DNA of 64,000 nt, taken from assembly GCF_026151205.1 (NCBI RefSeq), contig NC_087080.1, forward strand, positions 13,031,337 to 13,095,336. The letters are read 5' to 3'. Position 1 is the stretch's first letter. The number at the start of each line of letters is the position of its first letter. A program made the translations under genes and the position numbers. This document shows positions 1-11,400 of the stretch, in pieces. The notes below the pieces were generated by a model. It made no database searches. It had not been told where the DNA came from and saw only the letters and a list, made by a program, of their open reading frames with translations. The stretch is from Bolinopsis microptera (lineage: Eukaryota; Ctenophora; Tentaculata; Lobata; Bolinopsidae).

Positions 1-420
1 GGGGGGGGGGGGGGGGGGGGGGCGCCGTATAAGGGGGGCACAATTTTCCTGAATTTTAGGCCCTTTCACTGAAAAACGCCTTGTTTGTGTATTTCCCTGT
101 CCAATTTAGCGCTCGGCCGACGCGAAAAAAATATTTGGGGTACCCTTTTTTGCTTCAGGGGGCGCAAAAAGCTGTAGGGGGGCGAGAAAAAAAGTACCCG
201 ACTTTTTTTTTTTTTTTTTTTTTTAGGGACAAAAAATTTTAGGGGGGCGCTTTTCGTCACTGAGCGGGGGGGCGCCAACAAGCAAAGTTTCGCCACTGGG
301 GGGGGGGGGGGGGTTGGGCAGTGGTGTACCGTTGCCTGTTGGCACCCCGCTGAAAAAGCGCCCCCTGGTGGTGCCCCTCCCCTTTTGGCGCCGCTCCCTA
401 AAATTGAACAAATTAGATGA
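1..420. repeat. Degraded dispersed repeat with G-runs
   Basis: The window opens with 22 G followed by G- and T-rich sequence, with a second G-run near 299-314. A block at about 385-415 (a run reading cgccgctccctaaaattg and its flank) resembles, in inverted orientation, the repeat at 28785-29003, and motifs such as cgccactg and cagtggtg match the ends of that element. I read it as debris of the same CAGTGGCG-type MITE family. Short ORFs here are low-complexity and not credible genes. The leading G-run could also be an assembly edge effect. Confidence 0.5.
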
Positions 421-1237
421 TTTTAGGGGATACGCCAGTAAGCAAAACGTGCAGTTTTGCTAGTAATAAATGTTACTTTAATATTATGTATATTTTAGTA
501 AAACAAATTTTTAGTAAAACAAATTTTATTTTATACCCACAATTGATTCATATTTAGTTCAAATATTTAAAGTCAAAATAACCATTTCACAGAAGTGGTT
601 TTTATTATAATAAAATAATTTGTGATACGTGTTCAAGTGATAAATTAATAAATTAATTTACACTGAAAAATGTACAAAATATAGACAATTTTTACCTTGC
701 AACACTGGCTCACGCGCGCTGCTGGTCGAAAAAGTTTGGTTTGCATTTACTAACTACAATGTACAGCGTACGCGTACATGAAAAGATAACTCACTGAATT
801 GTTTAATACTAAATGCATATTAAGTCAGATGTTGTTCAATGAGTTGCCAACATCAAATTGGGTTGAGTCAATTTGTAATGCATTGTGTTTGGCCATCACA
901 TGATTGCCCAATCAATTTTGCTAAACAGATAAAGAAATTGCTTGATCACTTCATCATCTTAGCGTCATCGTTTCAGATTATATTCCACATAATCTTGGTT
1001 ATTATTCCATATAATATGATGACCCGTGCAATATCTTAAAATGAAGTTAATTACTAGGATGACCTTTGATTTATCCTTGGGATTAAATGTCAGACACAGT
1101 ACACACTTTTGTAGATTTTCCCAGGTAGAAATAAGTTGCTTTTATATTTATATATAATGTCTTTTAGTCAAGCACATCCATAAAATAGTTAACTTTCTTA
1201 GAAATACATAAAAGTTAAAACTATACTCATTTTCAGA

Positions 1238-1879
1238 ATGGAATCATTGAAAGACGATGCTCAGCTTATTCTCCAAGGCCTCTTTCAACATGAAATTAAT
1301 GTGCGGCTGAAAATTGATGAAATAAAGAATGGAGCAGAAACTTTTCCATTTCCGTTGATACAGAAAATAAGATCCAACCTCAATGTTTTGAAAATAAAGA
1401 TCAAAGAACAGCCTTCTTCTGAAGCACAAGACTTCCTTCAACAGCAACATATGTTGCATCTAGAAGAACTAGAGGCACTTCAGCAACAGCTCAGAAATGC
1501 TCTTAATGTTCAAAATGAAATCAGAGACAAGGAAGAAAAAGAAGCCTTGTTGTCTGGAGGAACCGTTAGAAAAAGAGCTTCAAAAGATGTCACAAAAGTT
1601 GCTGAAGATATAACTAATCGTATGCAAAGAAATACAGAAATGTTAGCATCAATGGTTCGTCAGCAGGAAGACACTGTAAAAAATCTTGTAACATCTTCAT
1701 CTGAAATTAAAGAAGTAGATTCCGAATATCAGACTTTGTCTTCTGTCCTTATCAGCTCCCACAGATTGGTAACCAAGTTTGGACGAAGAGCTATGACTGA
1801 TACAATTTTGACATATCTGGGATTCTTTTTATTTCTCTGCACTGTGTTGTATGTTATCCAGAAGCGGATATTCTCATAG
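1238..1879 (+). CDS. BNIP1: SEC20/BNIP1-like SNARE protein
   Basis: Uninterrupted 213-residue ORF, close to the length of animal BNIP1/SEC20 (about 228). The family is an ER t-SNARE acting with syntaxin-18 and USE1 in Golgi-to-ER COPI transport and in mitochondrial/apoptotic control. Seen in the sequence: a long helical N-terminal half rich in Q/E/L, a SNARE-like heptad region at about residues 115-185 (with RMQRNTEML and the segment before SSHRLV), and a single C-terminal membrane anchor (TILTYLGFFLFLCTVLYVI, about 187-206) followed by a short basic tail, the tail-anchored layout of the family. A pyrimidine-rich tract ending in CAG lies one base before the ATG, so a 5' UTR intron probably ends there and the coding part is a single exon. 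Family identity is recognised from motif pattern, not from an alignment. Confidence 0.85.
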   Translation: MESLKDDAQLILQGLFQHEINVRLKIDEIKNGAETFPFPLIQKIRSNLNVLKIKIKEQPSSEAQDFLQQQHMLHLEELEALQQQLRNALNVQNEIRDKEEKEALLSGGTVRKRASKDVTKVAEDITNRMQRNTEMLASMVRQQEDTVKNLVTSSSEIKEVDSEYQTLSSVLISSHRLVTKFGRRAMTDTILTYLGFFLFLCTVLYVIQKRIFS

Positions 1880-2332
1880 AAATTGTAAAAGTTCACAGAA
1901 CTCAGAAGTACTATACACTGTTTTGAGTAATAATGACACATTGTACAGTGTAAATACCATGTGACTTAAATTCTATCTGTTTGCAAATTAAATTTGTTAT
2001 TCTATCTGACTAAATGGGATTTTTCAAATACATAGAATTTTGAAAACAATTATTTTATGCTGTCCAAATTTTGATCTTTGAATTATTGTTATTTTACCGA
2101 TTATTGTCAATGAGTAAATTACATCAGGAAATTCGAAATTCACAGCTTGCTTAAAATAACTACCAGATTTTATTCTTCTAACTCTGCAGTTTAAGTACTG
2201 TATGAGTAATGAGTATTGTGTATAATAAGCACTGTGTATCAAGCACTCTGTATCAAACACTGTGTCTTAACATTCAACATTCAACACTCAACCTACAGTT
2301 TGATAAGCAATATGCATAATATGTACAATATT
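1880..2332. other. Intergenic, 3' flank of SEC20 gene
   Basis: AT-rich sequence with no credible coding region. Short direct repeats around 2215-2295 (variants of cactgtgtatcaa and attcaac) are visible. Probably includes the SEC20 3' UTR. Confidence 0.5.
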
Positions 2333-2338
2333 ATAGAA

Positions 2339-5250
2339 GGGGGGGGTGTCACGTCCGTCTATGTCCGCTTGTCTCATAGAATCCAAAAAGGACAGGACAT
2401 AGGCGGACATAGGCGGACATAGGCGGACATAGACGGACATAGAAGGACATAGGCGGACATAGAAGGACATAGGCGGACATAGAAGGACATAGGCGGACAT
2501 TAATGGACACCTAAATTGCTAAATAAAATGTTCAATTTTTGCTGTTATAGGGGGATCATGTTTTTTGTCCGTTCGGTACCCTATATTTTCAAAACGGACA
2601 AAAAATAGAGCGGACATAAACGGACAAAAATGGACAAAAACGGACAAAAATGGAAATAACATTTAGATGCTTCCTCCTCCTACTCTTCCTCCTCCTCCCC
2701 CTGGGTCTTCCTGATCTTCCTCAGTCCTCTTCCTCCTCCCCTCCTCAGTCCTCCTCCTACTCCTCCTCCTCGTTCACAGTCCTCCTCATCAGTCCTCAAC
2801 AGTCCTTCTCCTCCCCAGTCCTCCTCCTCCTCCTGAGTCCTCCTCCTGGGTCCTCCTCTTGGGTCCTCCTCCTCCTCTTAATCCTCCTCCTCTTCCTCCT
2901 CAGTCCTCAGTCCTCCTCAGTCCTCCTCCTCATCCTTCTCCTCAGTCCTCCATCTTCCTCCTCAGTCCTCCCCCAGTCCCCCTCCTCCTCCTCCTATTCA
3001 GTCCTCCTCCTCCTTCTCAGTCCTCCTCAGTCCTCCTCCTCCTCCTCAGTCCTCCTCCTCCTCCTCCTCCTCCTCTTCCCTCTCAGTCATCCTCCTCAGC
3101 AATCCTCCTCAGTCCTCCTCCTCAGTCCTCCTCCTCCTGGGTCCTCCTCCTCCTCTTCATCCTCCTCCTCTTCCTCCTCGGTCCTCAGTGCTCCTCCTCC
3201 TGGGTCCTCCTCCTCATCCTTCTCATCAGTCCTCCTCCTCCCCAGTCCTCTCCCAGTCCCCCTCCTTGTCCTCCTCCTATTCAGTCCTCCTCTTCCTCCT
3301 CCTCCTCAGTTCTCCTTAGTCCTCCTTCTCATTTCTCCTAAGTCCTCCTCCTGAGTCCTCCTCCTGAGTCCTCCTCCTCTTCCTTCTGAGTCCACCTCCT
3401 GAGTCCTCCTCCTCCTCCCTCTCAGTCATCCTCCTCAGTCATCCTCCTCAGCCATCCTCCCCAGCCATCCTCCTCAGCCATCCTCCTCAGTACTCCTCAG
3501 TCCTCCTCCTTCTCAGTCATCGTCAGTCCTCCTCCTCAGTCCTCCTCAGTCATCCTCCTCCTCCTGGGTCCTCCTCCTCCTCCTCCTGGGTCTTCCTGAT
3601 CTTCCTCAGTCCTCTTCCTCCTCCCCTCCTCAGTCCTCCTCCTACTCCTCCTCCTCGTCCACAGTCCTCCTCATCAGTCCTCAACAGTCCTTCTCCTCCC
3701 CAGTCCTCCTCCTCCTCCTGAGTCCTCCTCCTGGGTCCTCCTCCTGGGTCCTCCTCCTCCTCTTCATCCTCCTCCTCTTCCTCCTCAGTCCTCAGTCCTC
3801 CTCAGTCCTCCTCCTCATCCTCCTCCTCAGTCCTCCCCCAGTCCCCCTCCTCCTCCTCCTATTCAGTCCTCCTCCTCCTCCTCCTCCTTCTCAGTCCTCC
3901 TGAGTCCTCCTCCTCCTCCTGAGTCCTCCTCCTCCTCCTCCTCCTCTTCCCTCTCAGTCATCCTCCTCAGCCATCCTCCTCAGTCCTCCTCCTCAATCCT
4001 CCTCCTCCTGGGTCCTCTTCCTCCTCTTCATCCTCCTCCTTTTCCTCCTCGGTCCTCAGTCCTCCTCCTCCTGGGTCCTCCTCCTCATCCTTCTCATCAG
4101 TCCTCCTCCTCCCCAGTCCTCTCCCAGTCCCCCTCCTTGCCCTCTTCCTCCTATTCAGTCCTCCTCCTCCTCCTCCTCCTCAGTTCTCCTCAGTCCTCCT
4201 TCTCATTTCTCCTAAGTCCTCCTCCTGAGTCCTCCTCCTGAGTCCTCCTCCTCTTCCTTCTGAGTCCTCCTCCTGAGTCCTCCTCCTCCTCCCTCTCAGT
4301 CATCCTCCTCAGTCATCCTCCTCAGCCATCCTCCCCAGCCATCCTCCCCAGCCATCCTCCTCAGCCATCCTCCTCAGTACTCCTCAGTCCTCCTCCTTCT
4401 CAGTCATCGTCAGTCCTCCTCCTCAGTCCTCCTCAGTCATCCTCCTCCTCCTGGGTCCTCCTCCTCCTCCTCTTGGGTCCTCCTGGGTCTTCCTGCTCCT
4501 CCCCAGTCCTCTTCCTCCTCCCCTCCTCAGTCCTCCTCCTACTCCTCCTCCTCGTCCTCAGTCCTCCTCATCAGTCCTCAACAGTTCTCCTCCTCCCCAG
4601 TCCTCCTCCTCCTCCTGGGGCCTTTTCCTGGGTCCTCCTCCTGGGTCCTCCTCCTCCTGGGTCCTCCTCCTGGGTCCTCCTTCTCCTCCTCAGTCCTTCT
4701 CCTCCTCCTCCTCAGTCCTCTTCCTCCTCTTCCTCCTCCTCCTCCCTCTCAGTCATCCTCCTCAGCCATCCTCCTCAGCCATCCTCCTCAGTCCTCCTCC
4801 TTCTCAGTCCTCCTCAGTCCTCCTCAGTCCTCCTCCTGAGTCCTCCTCCTCCTCAGTCATCCTCCTCAGTTCTCCTCCTCCTCCTCCTAGGTCCTCCTTC
4901 TGGGTCCTCCTCCTCCTGGGTCTTCCTGATCCTTCTCCTCCCTCTCAGTCATCCTCCTCAGTCATCCTCCTCAGTCATCCTCCTCAGCCATCCTCCTCAG
5001 CCATCCTTCTCAGCCATCCTCCTCAGTACTCTTCAGTACTCTTCAGTACTCTTCAGCCCTCAAAATTTGCCGCTAATGTCCACCAATGTCCGTCCGAGTC
5101 CGCCAATGTCCGTCCGAGTCCGCCAATGTCCGTCCGAGTCCGCCAATGTCCGTCCGTGTCCGCCAATGTCCCAAAAAACACGTCCGTTGTCTCATAGAAT
5201 CCAAAAAGGACAGGACATAGACGGACATAGACGGACATGACACCCCCCCC
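2339..5250. mobile_element. G-run-terminated inverted-repeat element filled with CTCCTC array
   Basis: Both ends are inverted copies of a run of 8 G followed by TGTCA(C/T)GTCCGTCTATG. The element is flanked by a perfect 6-bp direct repeat, ATAGAA, at 2333-2338 and 5251-5256, which looks like a target-site duplication. Just inside each end are tandem GGACATAGGC/GTCCGCCAAT-type units, including a shared stretch reading ctcatagaatccaaaaagg in direct orientation at both ends. The interior (2660-5050) is a polypyrimidine array. No transposase gene is present, so this is a non-autonomous element or a satellite captured between transposon ends. Confidence 0.7.
2660..5050. repeat. CTCCTC/CAGTCCTCC polypyrimidine minisatellite
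   Basis: About 2.4 kb in which nearly every base of the + strand is C or T, built from variants of CAGTCCTCCTC, CTGGGTCCTCC and CAGTCATCCTC. A higher-order unit of roughly 900 bp is visible: the stretch at about 2690-3540 reappears at about 3590-4440 with small changes, and a third partial copy starts near 4485. The long Ser/Pro/Leu ORFs here are composition artefacts. Long homopurine/homopyrimidine tracts of this kind can form triplex DNA, so assembly length may be unreliable. Confidence 0.9.
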
Positions 5251-5459
5251 ATAGAAGCATAATTTGTTAAATCTATCCGGGCCATACTACTTTGTCAAGC
5301 TAATGACACTCACTTATGACGCACCAAACTTTATTGACAAGTAATTTGAATAATGTTAAGTACTTATAATATAGAGAGAGTAATTTGAGAGTAATTATGC
5401 ACTCATTTCATCAGATGTAAAAATAAAAGCATCAGATAGCAGCTATATTTGACTGTAAA

Positions 5460-8400
5460 ATGCTGTCGTTAAGTCTACTACAGAGCGAGAAATCTGAGAA
5501 ACAAGTCTACTCTTGTGCTATTAGTACTAACGGGTTGGTCGCCGCCGGTCAGTGGGTCAGTTGTTGCTGTTAACTTGATATAACATTGATGATAACTTTG
5601 CAAATCTTTCATTTTGATTGTATCGAAGTATCTTTTTTTTCAGTTTAAAATCTCTATCGCATAGCTATTGATATTAACAATTTAGTCATGACTTATAATC
5701 TGCTTACTATTTTTATTGATTTTGTGAATTTAAGCGGATTTTCATCATTTGCAGGCCACTCAGATGGAACCACAACTCTACTGAGACCGGACAGAGTTCA
5801 GGTCCTATCAACCCACAAGTATCCAGTAACAGCGCTGTGTTTTACTGATAACCACCTCATCATAGCTAGTACAGACCACAATATCGTGCTGTATGATGTG
5901 GGGGCTGGTTAGTTTTATTTAATTGTGTTATTTGAATTTTACAGTACATTCCAGTAGTCCAGTACATGCTAGTACATGCCAGTACATGCCAGTACATTAC
6001 AGTACATTACAGTACATTACAGTACATTTAGGGCCTGTCGTGATATCATGGATCGCTTAGGTTCCACCAGGATCTGGTAGTCCTCATAATTCTGCGGCCT
6101 CTATGTTTCGTCATCTCGCACAACTCTTTAAGAATCTTGTGGATTTGGCATGTGAAAATTTGCAGCCTTCCAGACATTGATTGGGTTAACGAGGTGTCGT
6201 ACGTCACCTCAAGATCGGGTGACAGGGGGCTGACCAGGCCAGAACCCAATTGATTGGGTCTTAGGTCACGTGATTATGAGCCTGAGGTCACGTGACTATG
6301 ACGTCACCAGACCTTCCTCTCCGTTTCCCGCTCATTGGACCAGGTGAGCTTGCATGCATGTGAATGTGGGTGTAAGTATAGCTGTACTGTAGTTTATACC
6401 TAATTAAACCCCTATAGAAACCGAAAATTTATTTTCTGGCAGAAAGCTAGAAATTTACCAAAATATCGTCATTGTTTTAAATTTATTTTGATGACCATTC
6501 CTGACCTAAAATCGCACGAGAAATCGATTAAACTTGGTTTCAGAACTCAACAATGCTTCCTTATGTCTTAAAATCCATGTTTTATCAATACAATCAACAT
6601 CTCGATCATGTAGTTAAACTTATTACTTAACGGATTCAAGTATAGTTACGCGGTAGACAAACTAAAACAAAATTGTAGGTTTATAACCTACCAGGACCTG
6701 CGCCGAGTTAAACTCGTCGAAGGTAATATTTGAACAAATATTTTACGAGTATCACCCGTTAAATAAACTTATATGTATAAAAACCTTGTGTTATGTGGCA
6801 GTTGTATTGCAATTTGTGCAATTTCAGTTGGGCAGCTTTTTTTAAGTGTCTGTTATTTCAATTTTCGTAATTAATCTGGAAGTATTATCGGCATCTTTTC
6901 ACACATATATGACTACTAGCACATACACAGTGGCCAATAAGCTGTACACAGCAGGGTTTCAGCGTAATAATCGATCTTTTAGAATGTTCTAGTTTGAGTG
7001 TAGAATAGCCATTAGAGCTGAGTGTAAGATTAGGTAGGATTAGTGTATAGCTTTTGGATGGTTTTGCGGAGTAAGACACGCGTTAGTAGGGTGCATTAGT
7101 TAACAATATGTGGCCAATTGCCACAGCTTATTCTACTGATAGAATATATCGACCAATGGCAGCAGTTTTAATCAAGATTACGCTAAAAAAGGCTGCTAAA
7201 TTACGCAAGAAATGCAAGCATTATTTTAATCGTTACATTTTCAATTCGTTACAATTTTCCATTCAAAAATGAAGTTTTCCTCCCTTATTGGAGAGCCACT
7301 TGAGTTACCTCAAACGATTCCTTCGACTAGGAGAGTGCTTCAATTATTACTTCTTAGAAGTGACCAGCAACCGAAGGTACAGATTAACAGAATTCTGACC
7401 TTGGTGGCTGAGGAACTTGTTCAATTTTATGCTGAATCGGAATTATTGATATCTCTTAACAGTAAAGCCAACATCTTCAAGTATGTAGTTTCAATTTCCC
7501 TTGTAAATATTATCGCTGAATATATGATCAAGCTATTAGATATATTATTACTTGCAACTTTACAGTGAATTTTTTATTCTTTTTGTTACAATTCGTTCGA
7601 TATCCGTAGATTAAGACAGAAGTTGAGGGAGCGAGTGTGAGCATAGAACACGTATCAGCAAATTACGGACTTTGTTTGTTTATGATGTAACACTTATTTC
7701 GGAGGTTTTTATTCATTCATCTTTTACTTTTAGAAAACTGAAGAAACTTCATGCAACCATGAAGAAGATCCGTAATTGTAAAGTCAACAATACACCGTAC
7801 GCCGACTTCCAGGATGAATTGAACAAAAGATTCTCGGTCCTTGGGAAGTTTTCTGACCCGAGGTTTGTAATACTCACTCCCATTCACTTTGATACGATTC
7901 GTTGATATGATTTTTTGACGTATTGTATACAGCTTGCACTTAACCATATGGTTCAGACAAAAGGACAATTAAACTGGTGTTTTGTCTTTAACGGGTGATA
8001 CTCGTAAAATATTACCTTCGACAAGTTTAACTCGGCGCACGTCCTGGCAGGTTATAAACCTAATTTTGTTTTAGTTTGTCTACCGCGTAACTATACTTGA
8101 ATCCGTTAAGTAATAAGTTTAACTACATGATCGAGATGTTGATTGTATTGATAAAACATGGATTTTAAGACATAAGGAAGCATTGTTGAGTTCTGAAACC
8201 AAGTTTAATCGATTTCTCGTGCGATTTTAGGTCAGGAATGGTCATCAAAATAAATTTAAAACAATGACGATATTTTGGTAAATTTCTAGCTTTCTGCCAG
8301 AAAATAAATTTTCGGTTTCTATAGGGGTTTAATTAGGTATAAACTACAGTACAGCTATACTTACACCCACATTCACATGCATGCAAGCTCACCTGGTCCA

Positions 8401-11400
8401 ATGAGCGGGAAACGGAGAGGAAGGTCTGGTGACGTCATAGTCACGTGACCTCAGGCTCATAATCACGTGACCTAAGACCCAATCAATTGGGTTCTGGCCT
8501 GGTCAGCCCCCTGTCACCCGATCTTGAGGTGACGTACGACACCTCGTTAACCCAATCAATGTCTGGAAGGCTGCAAATTTTCACATGCCAAATCCACAAG
8601 ATTCTTAAAGAGTTGTGCGAGATGACGAAACACAGAGGCCGCAGAATTATGAGGACTACCAGATCCTGGTGGAACCTAAGCGATCCATGATATCACGACA
8701 GGCCCTACAGTACATTACAGTACATTACAGTACATGCCAGTACATTACAGTACATTACAGTACATTACAGCAGTACCTAACTTATCTAAAACATACTGAC
8801 TGACACGTTATGTTTAAAATTGGATATTTCATTTTGAGAAAGAGAGTGAGTGTTATTTAGATATTCGTATAGTGTGAAATATACAAGTTGGTGAATATAC
8901 CAACATATTCGTATTTACCTGTGCTAGTGTTTTATGAGTTATTTTATGTAACCGTTCCAAACGAGTGTATTGGGCCGGACATTGGGTACTATGTATTTGG
9001 AAACAAAAACTTATTTTATTTCCGATACATCGAAATAGGAACTGATATGATCTCAGATATAAGGGAAGAGAATCCAAAACTGATATTATCTCAGATAAAG
9101 TGAAAGAGAAACTGATGATCCACAAAGGACCAGTGCGGTGCCTGTGCGTCAGTAAGGACAGTTCACTGCTTATCAGCGGTTCTAGTGACCAGACCATCTG
9201 TATAACTAACATACTGTCTAATCCAGAGGTTGACAGATACCTTAAACTTACTGAGAGTGATTCAGGTAAGATTATAACTCACATCATTCGTTTAGTTGTC
9301 CAAATCTTCCACAAAATCATTGTCATTTAATCGTTACGTAGCATAATAACCTCCAAAACTATTATACGATATTAGATATTATTATATATTGAACGGATCA
9401 AGTTGTTAAAGTAATTCATATTTTCAACACTAATTAGGGTGATGAAATTAGACTGGTACTTTATTAATCTCATATCACATCAAGACGAACATAGGAAAGG
9501 AAGCAGTTCTAACGAGCTCTTCTCAAACACAAGGATATATCTTGTGAACTTGGCTAGTATATATGAAACATTTGATATGGGGTTGTAGAGGGAGTTATGT
9601 GCCTCGCCGGGCTAAAGTAGTGGATGACCTTGCTGTACGGCAAGTTAAACAAGGATCTGAAACTACTAGGTTCCGTACAGACTCAACTCTGCACCCGTGT
9701 CAATATGTTCATTATATGCAAGCCTCTTGATTTATAACTATTTGAGCTCCGTTCCCACGTGAACTATTCAACTTAGGAATGTTGTCCGGAGTGTGTATAA
9801 GTTACTTACCCTCAGGAATGTTTTCCGGAGTGTATATAAGTTACTTACCCTCAGGAATGTTGTCCGGAGTGTGTATAAGTTACTTACCCTCAGGAATGTA
9901 GTCCGGAGTGTGTATAAGTTACTTACCCTCAGGAATGCAATGTTGCGTAGTGTGTATAAGTTACTTACCCTCAGGAATGTTGTCTGGAGCGTATATAAGT
10001 TACTTACCCTCAGGAATGCAATGTTGCGTAGTGTGTATAAGTTACTTACCCTCAGGAATGTTGTCTGGAGTGTGTATAAGTTACGACAACTCACTGGTAG
10101 TTGCTACAGCCACCAGTGGTACAATATTCCTCTACGACACGACATCCCCAAAACCAGTACATAGTCACTACGATGCGCATCAAATGGGGGTGAACGGGTG
10201 TGACATCACTCTCGAGGGGGAACGGAACCTGCTCTGCACTGTTGGTAGGTAGTTACAGTTCTCTTCATTAAGTTAAACGACTTCTGTTTAAGTTATAGAG
10301 AAGCCTCGAGCCCCCCTCCCCCAAGAGAAACCTGCTCAAACACTTTATATCAACTTGTTTTCCCCGCTAAAACATCGTGCAAATATTCACTCTACATTCA
10401 TTTTATTACAATACTAGTGTAACCCGGCCTTCGGCCGGGATTTCACTGCCGCAGTTAAAAAGGGTAGGAGTATTTACCCGCTGAGTCAAAACCCGCATTA
10501 GGTGAGAAAATTCTATTCGGAGTGCCCTCACGTATTCAATAGTATTTAACTTTAATCATGTCGTTTACACTCCTCGTCGAAATTAGAATGGCACTGAAAG
10601 ACCGAGACGTTGATTACGTCCTCTAACTGTTGAACTAAAAGTCGTTCTACCACGACGTCTCCTTCCCCTACCCCTGCCGTTATTTTCTGCAGGCATTAGC
10701 CTGCAATTTATTGAGATTATCTCTTTATTGAGATTATTGTTTAAGATTGAGTTGAGACAGTGTCCTCTACTGCACAGTGTCCTCTACTGCACAGTGTCCT
10801 CTACTGCACAGTGTCCTCTACTGCACAGTGTCCTCTACTGCACAGTGTCCTCTACTGCACAGTGTCCTCTACTGCACAGTGTCCTATACTGCACAGTGTC
10901 CTATACTGCACAGTGTCCTCTACTGCACAGTGTCCTATACTGCACAGTGTCCTCTACTGCACAGTGTCCTCTACTGCACTGTGTATCTGTCAACTGAAGT
11001 GGGTTGTGCTGTTGACGCACTCTACATTTTCATAATATTACATATTATTATATATATTTGATATTTCTCGTTGTATCCCTTGTTATTCATCTAGCACACT
11101 CAGCCTTGTTGATTACTCTCATGTCGCTATCTCTCCTCCTATTTGCCCTGTAAGTTTAATTACTTAATCGCCCGTGTTATTATATATAATTATATAATAT
11201 ATACTCATGTAATTAGTTCCTGTGCTTTTTTGGCTACTCATAGGCACTCCTAAAAGCCTCAAGTACGTGGTTTTAGTTTCCGTGCTCAGTTTATTTGTTT
11301 CCTCTCGTTCTACTCTACTTTATGATGAGAAAAGAAAATCTAGAAAAGTTTGCAGACAGCAGGTTTACTTATTACCCCTATGTTAACTTGATTTTGGCGC

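Noticed and set aside
2650-5240. Long Ser/Pro/Leu-rich ORFs (up to 255 codons)
   Set aside because: They lie wholly in the CTCCTC array, are open in several frames at once and have no domain; they result from composition.
6046-8690. Identical 67-codon ORFs in the two foldback arms considered as a gene
   Set aside because: Short and without domain features; identity is explained by arm similarity. Could be regulatory sequence instead.
10728-11061. Overlapping ORFs of about 90 codons
   Set aside because: Products of the 17-bp tandem repeat, open in all three frames.
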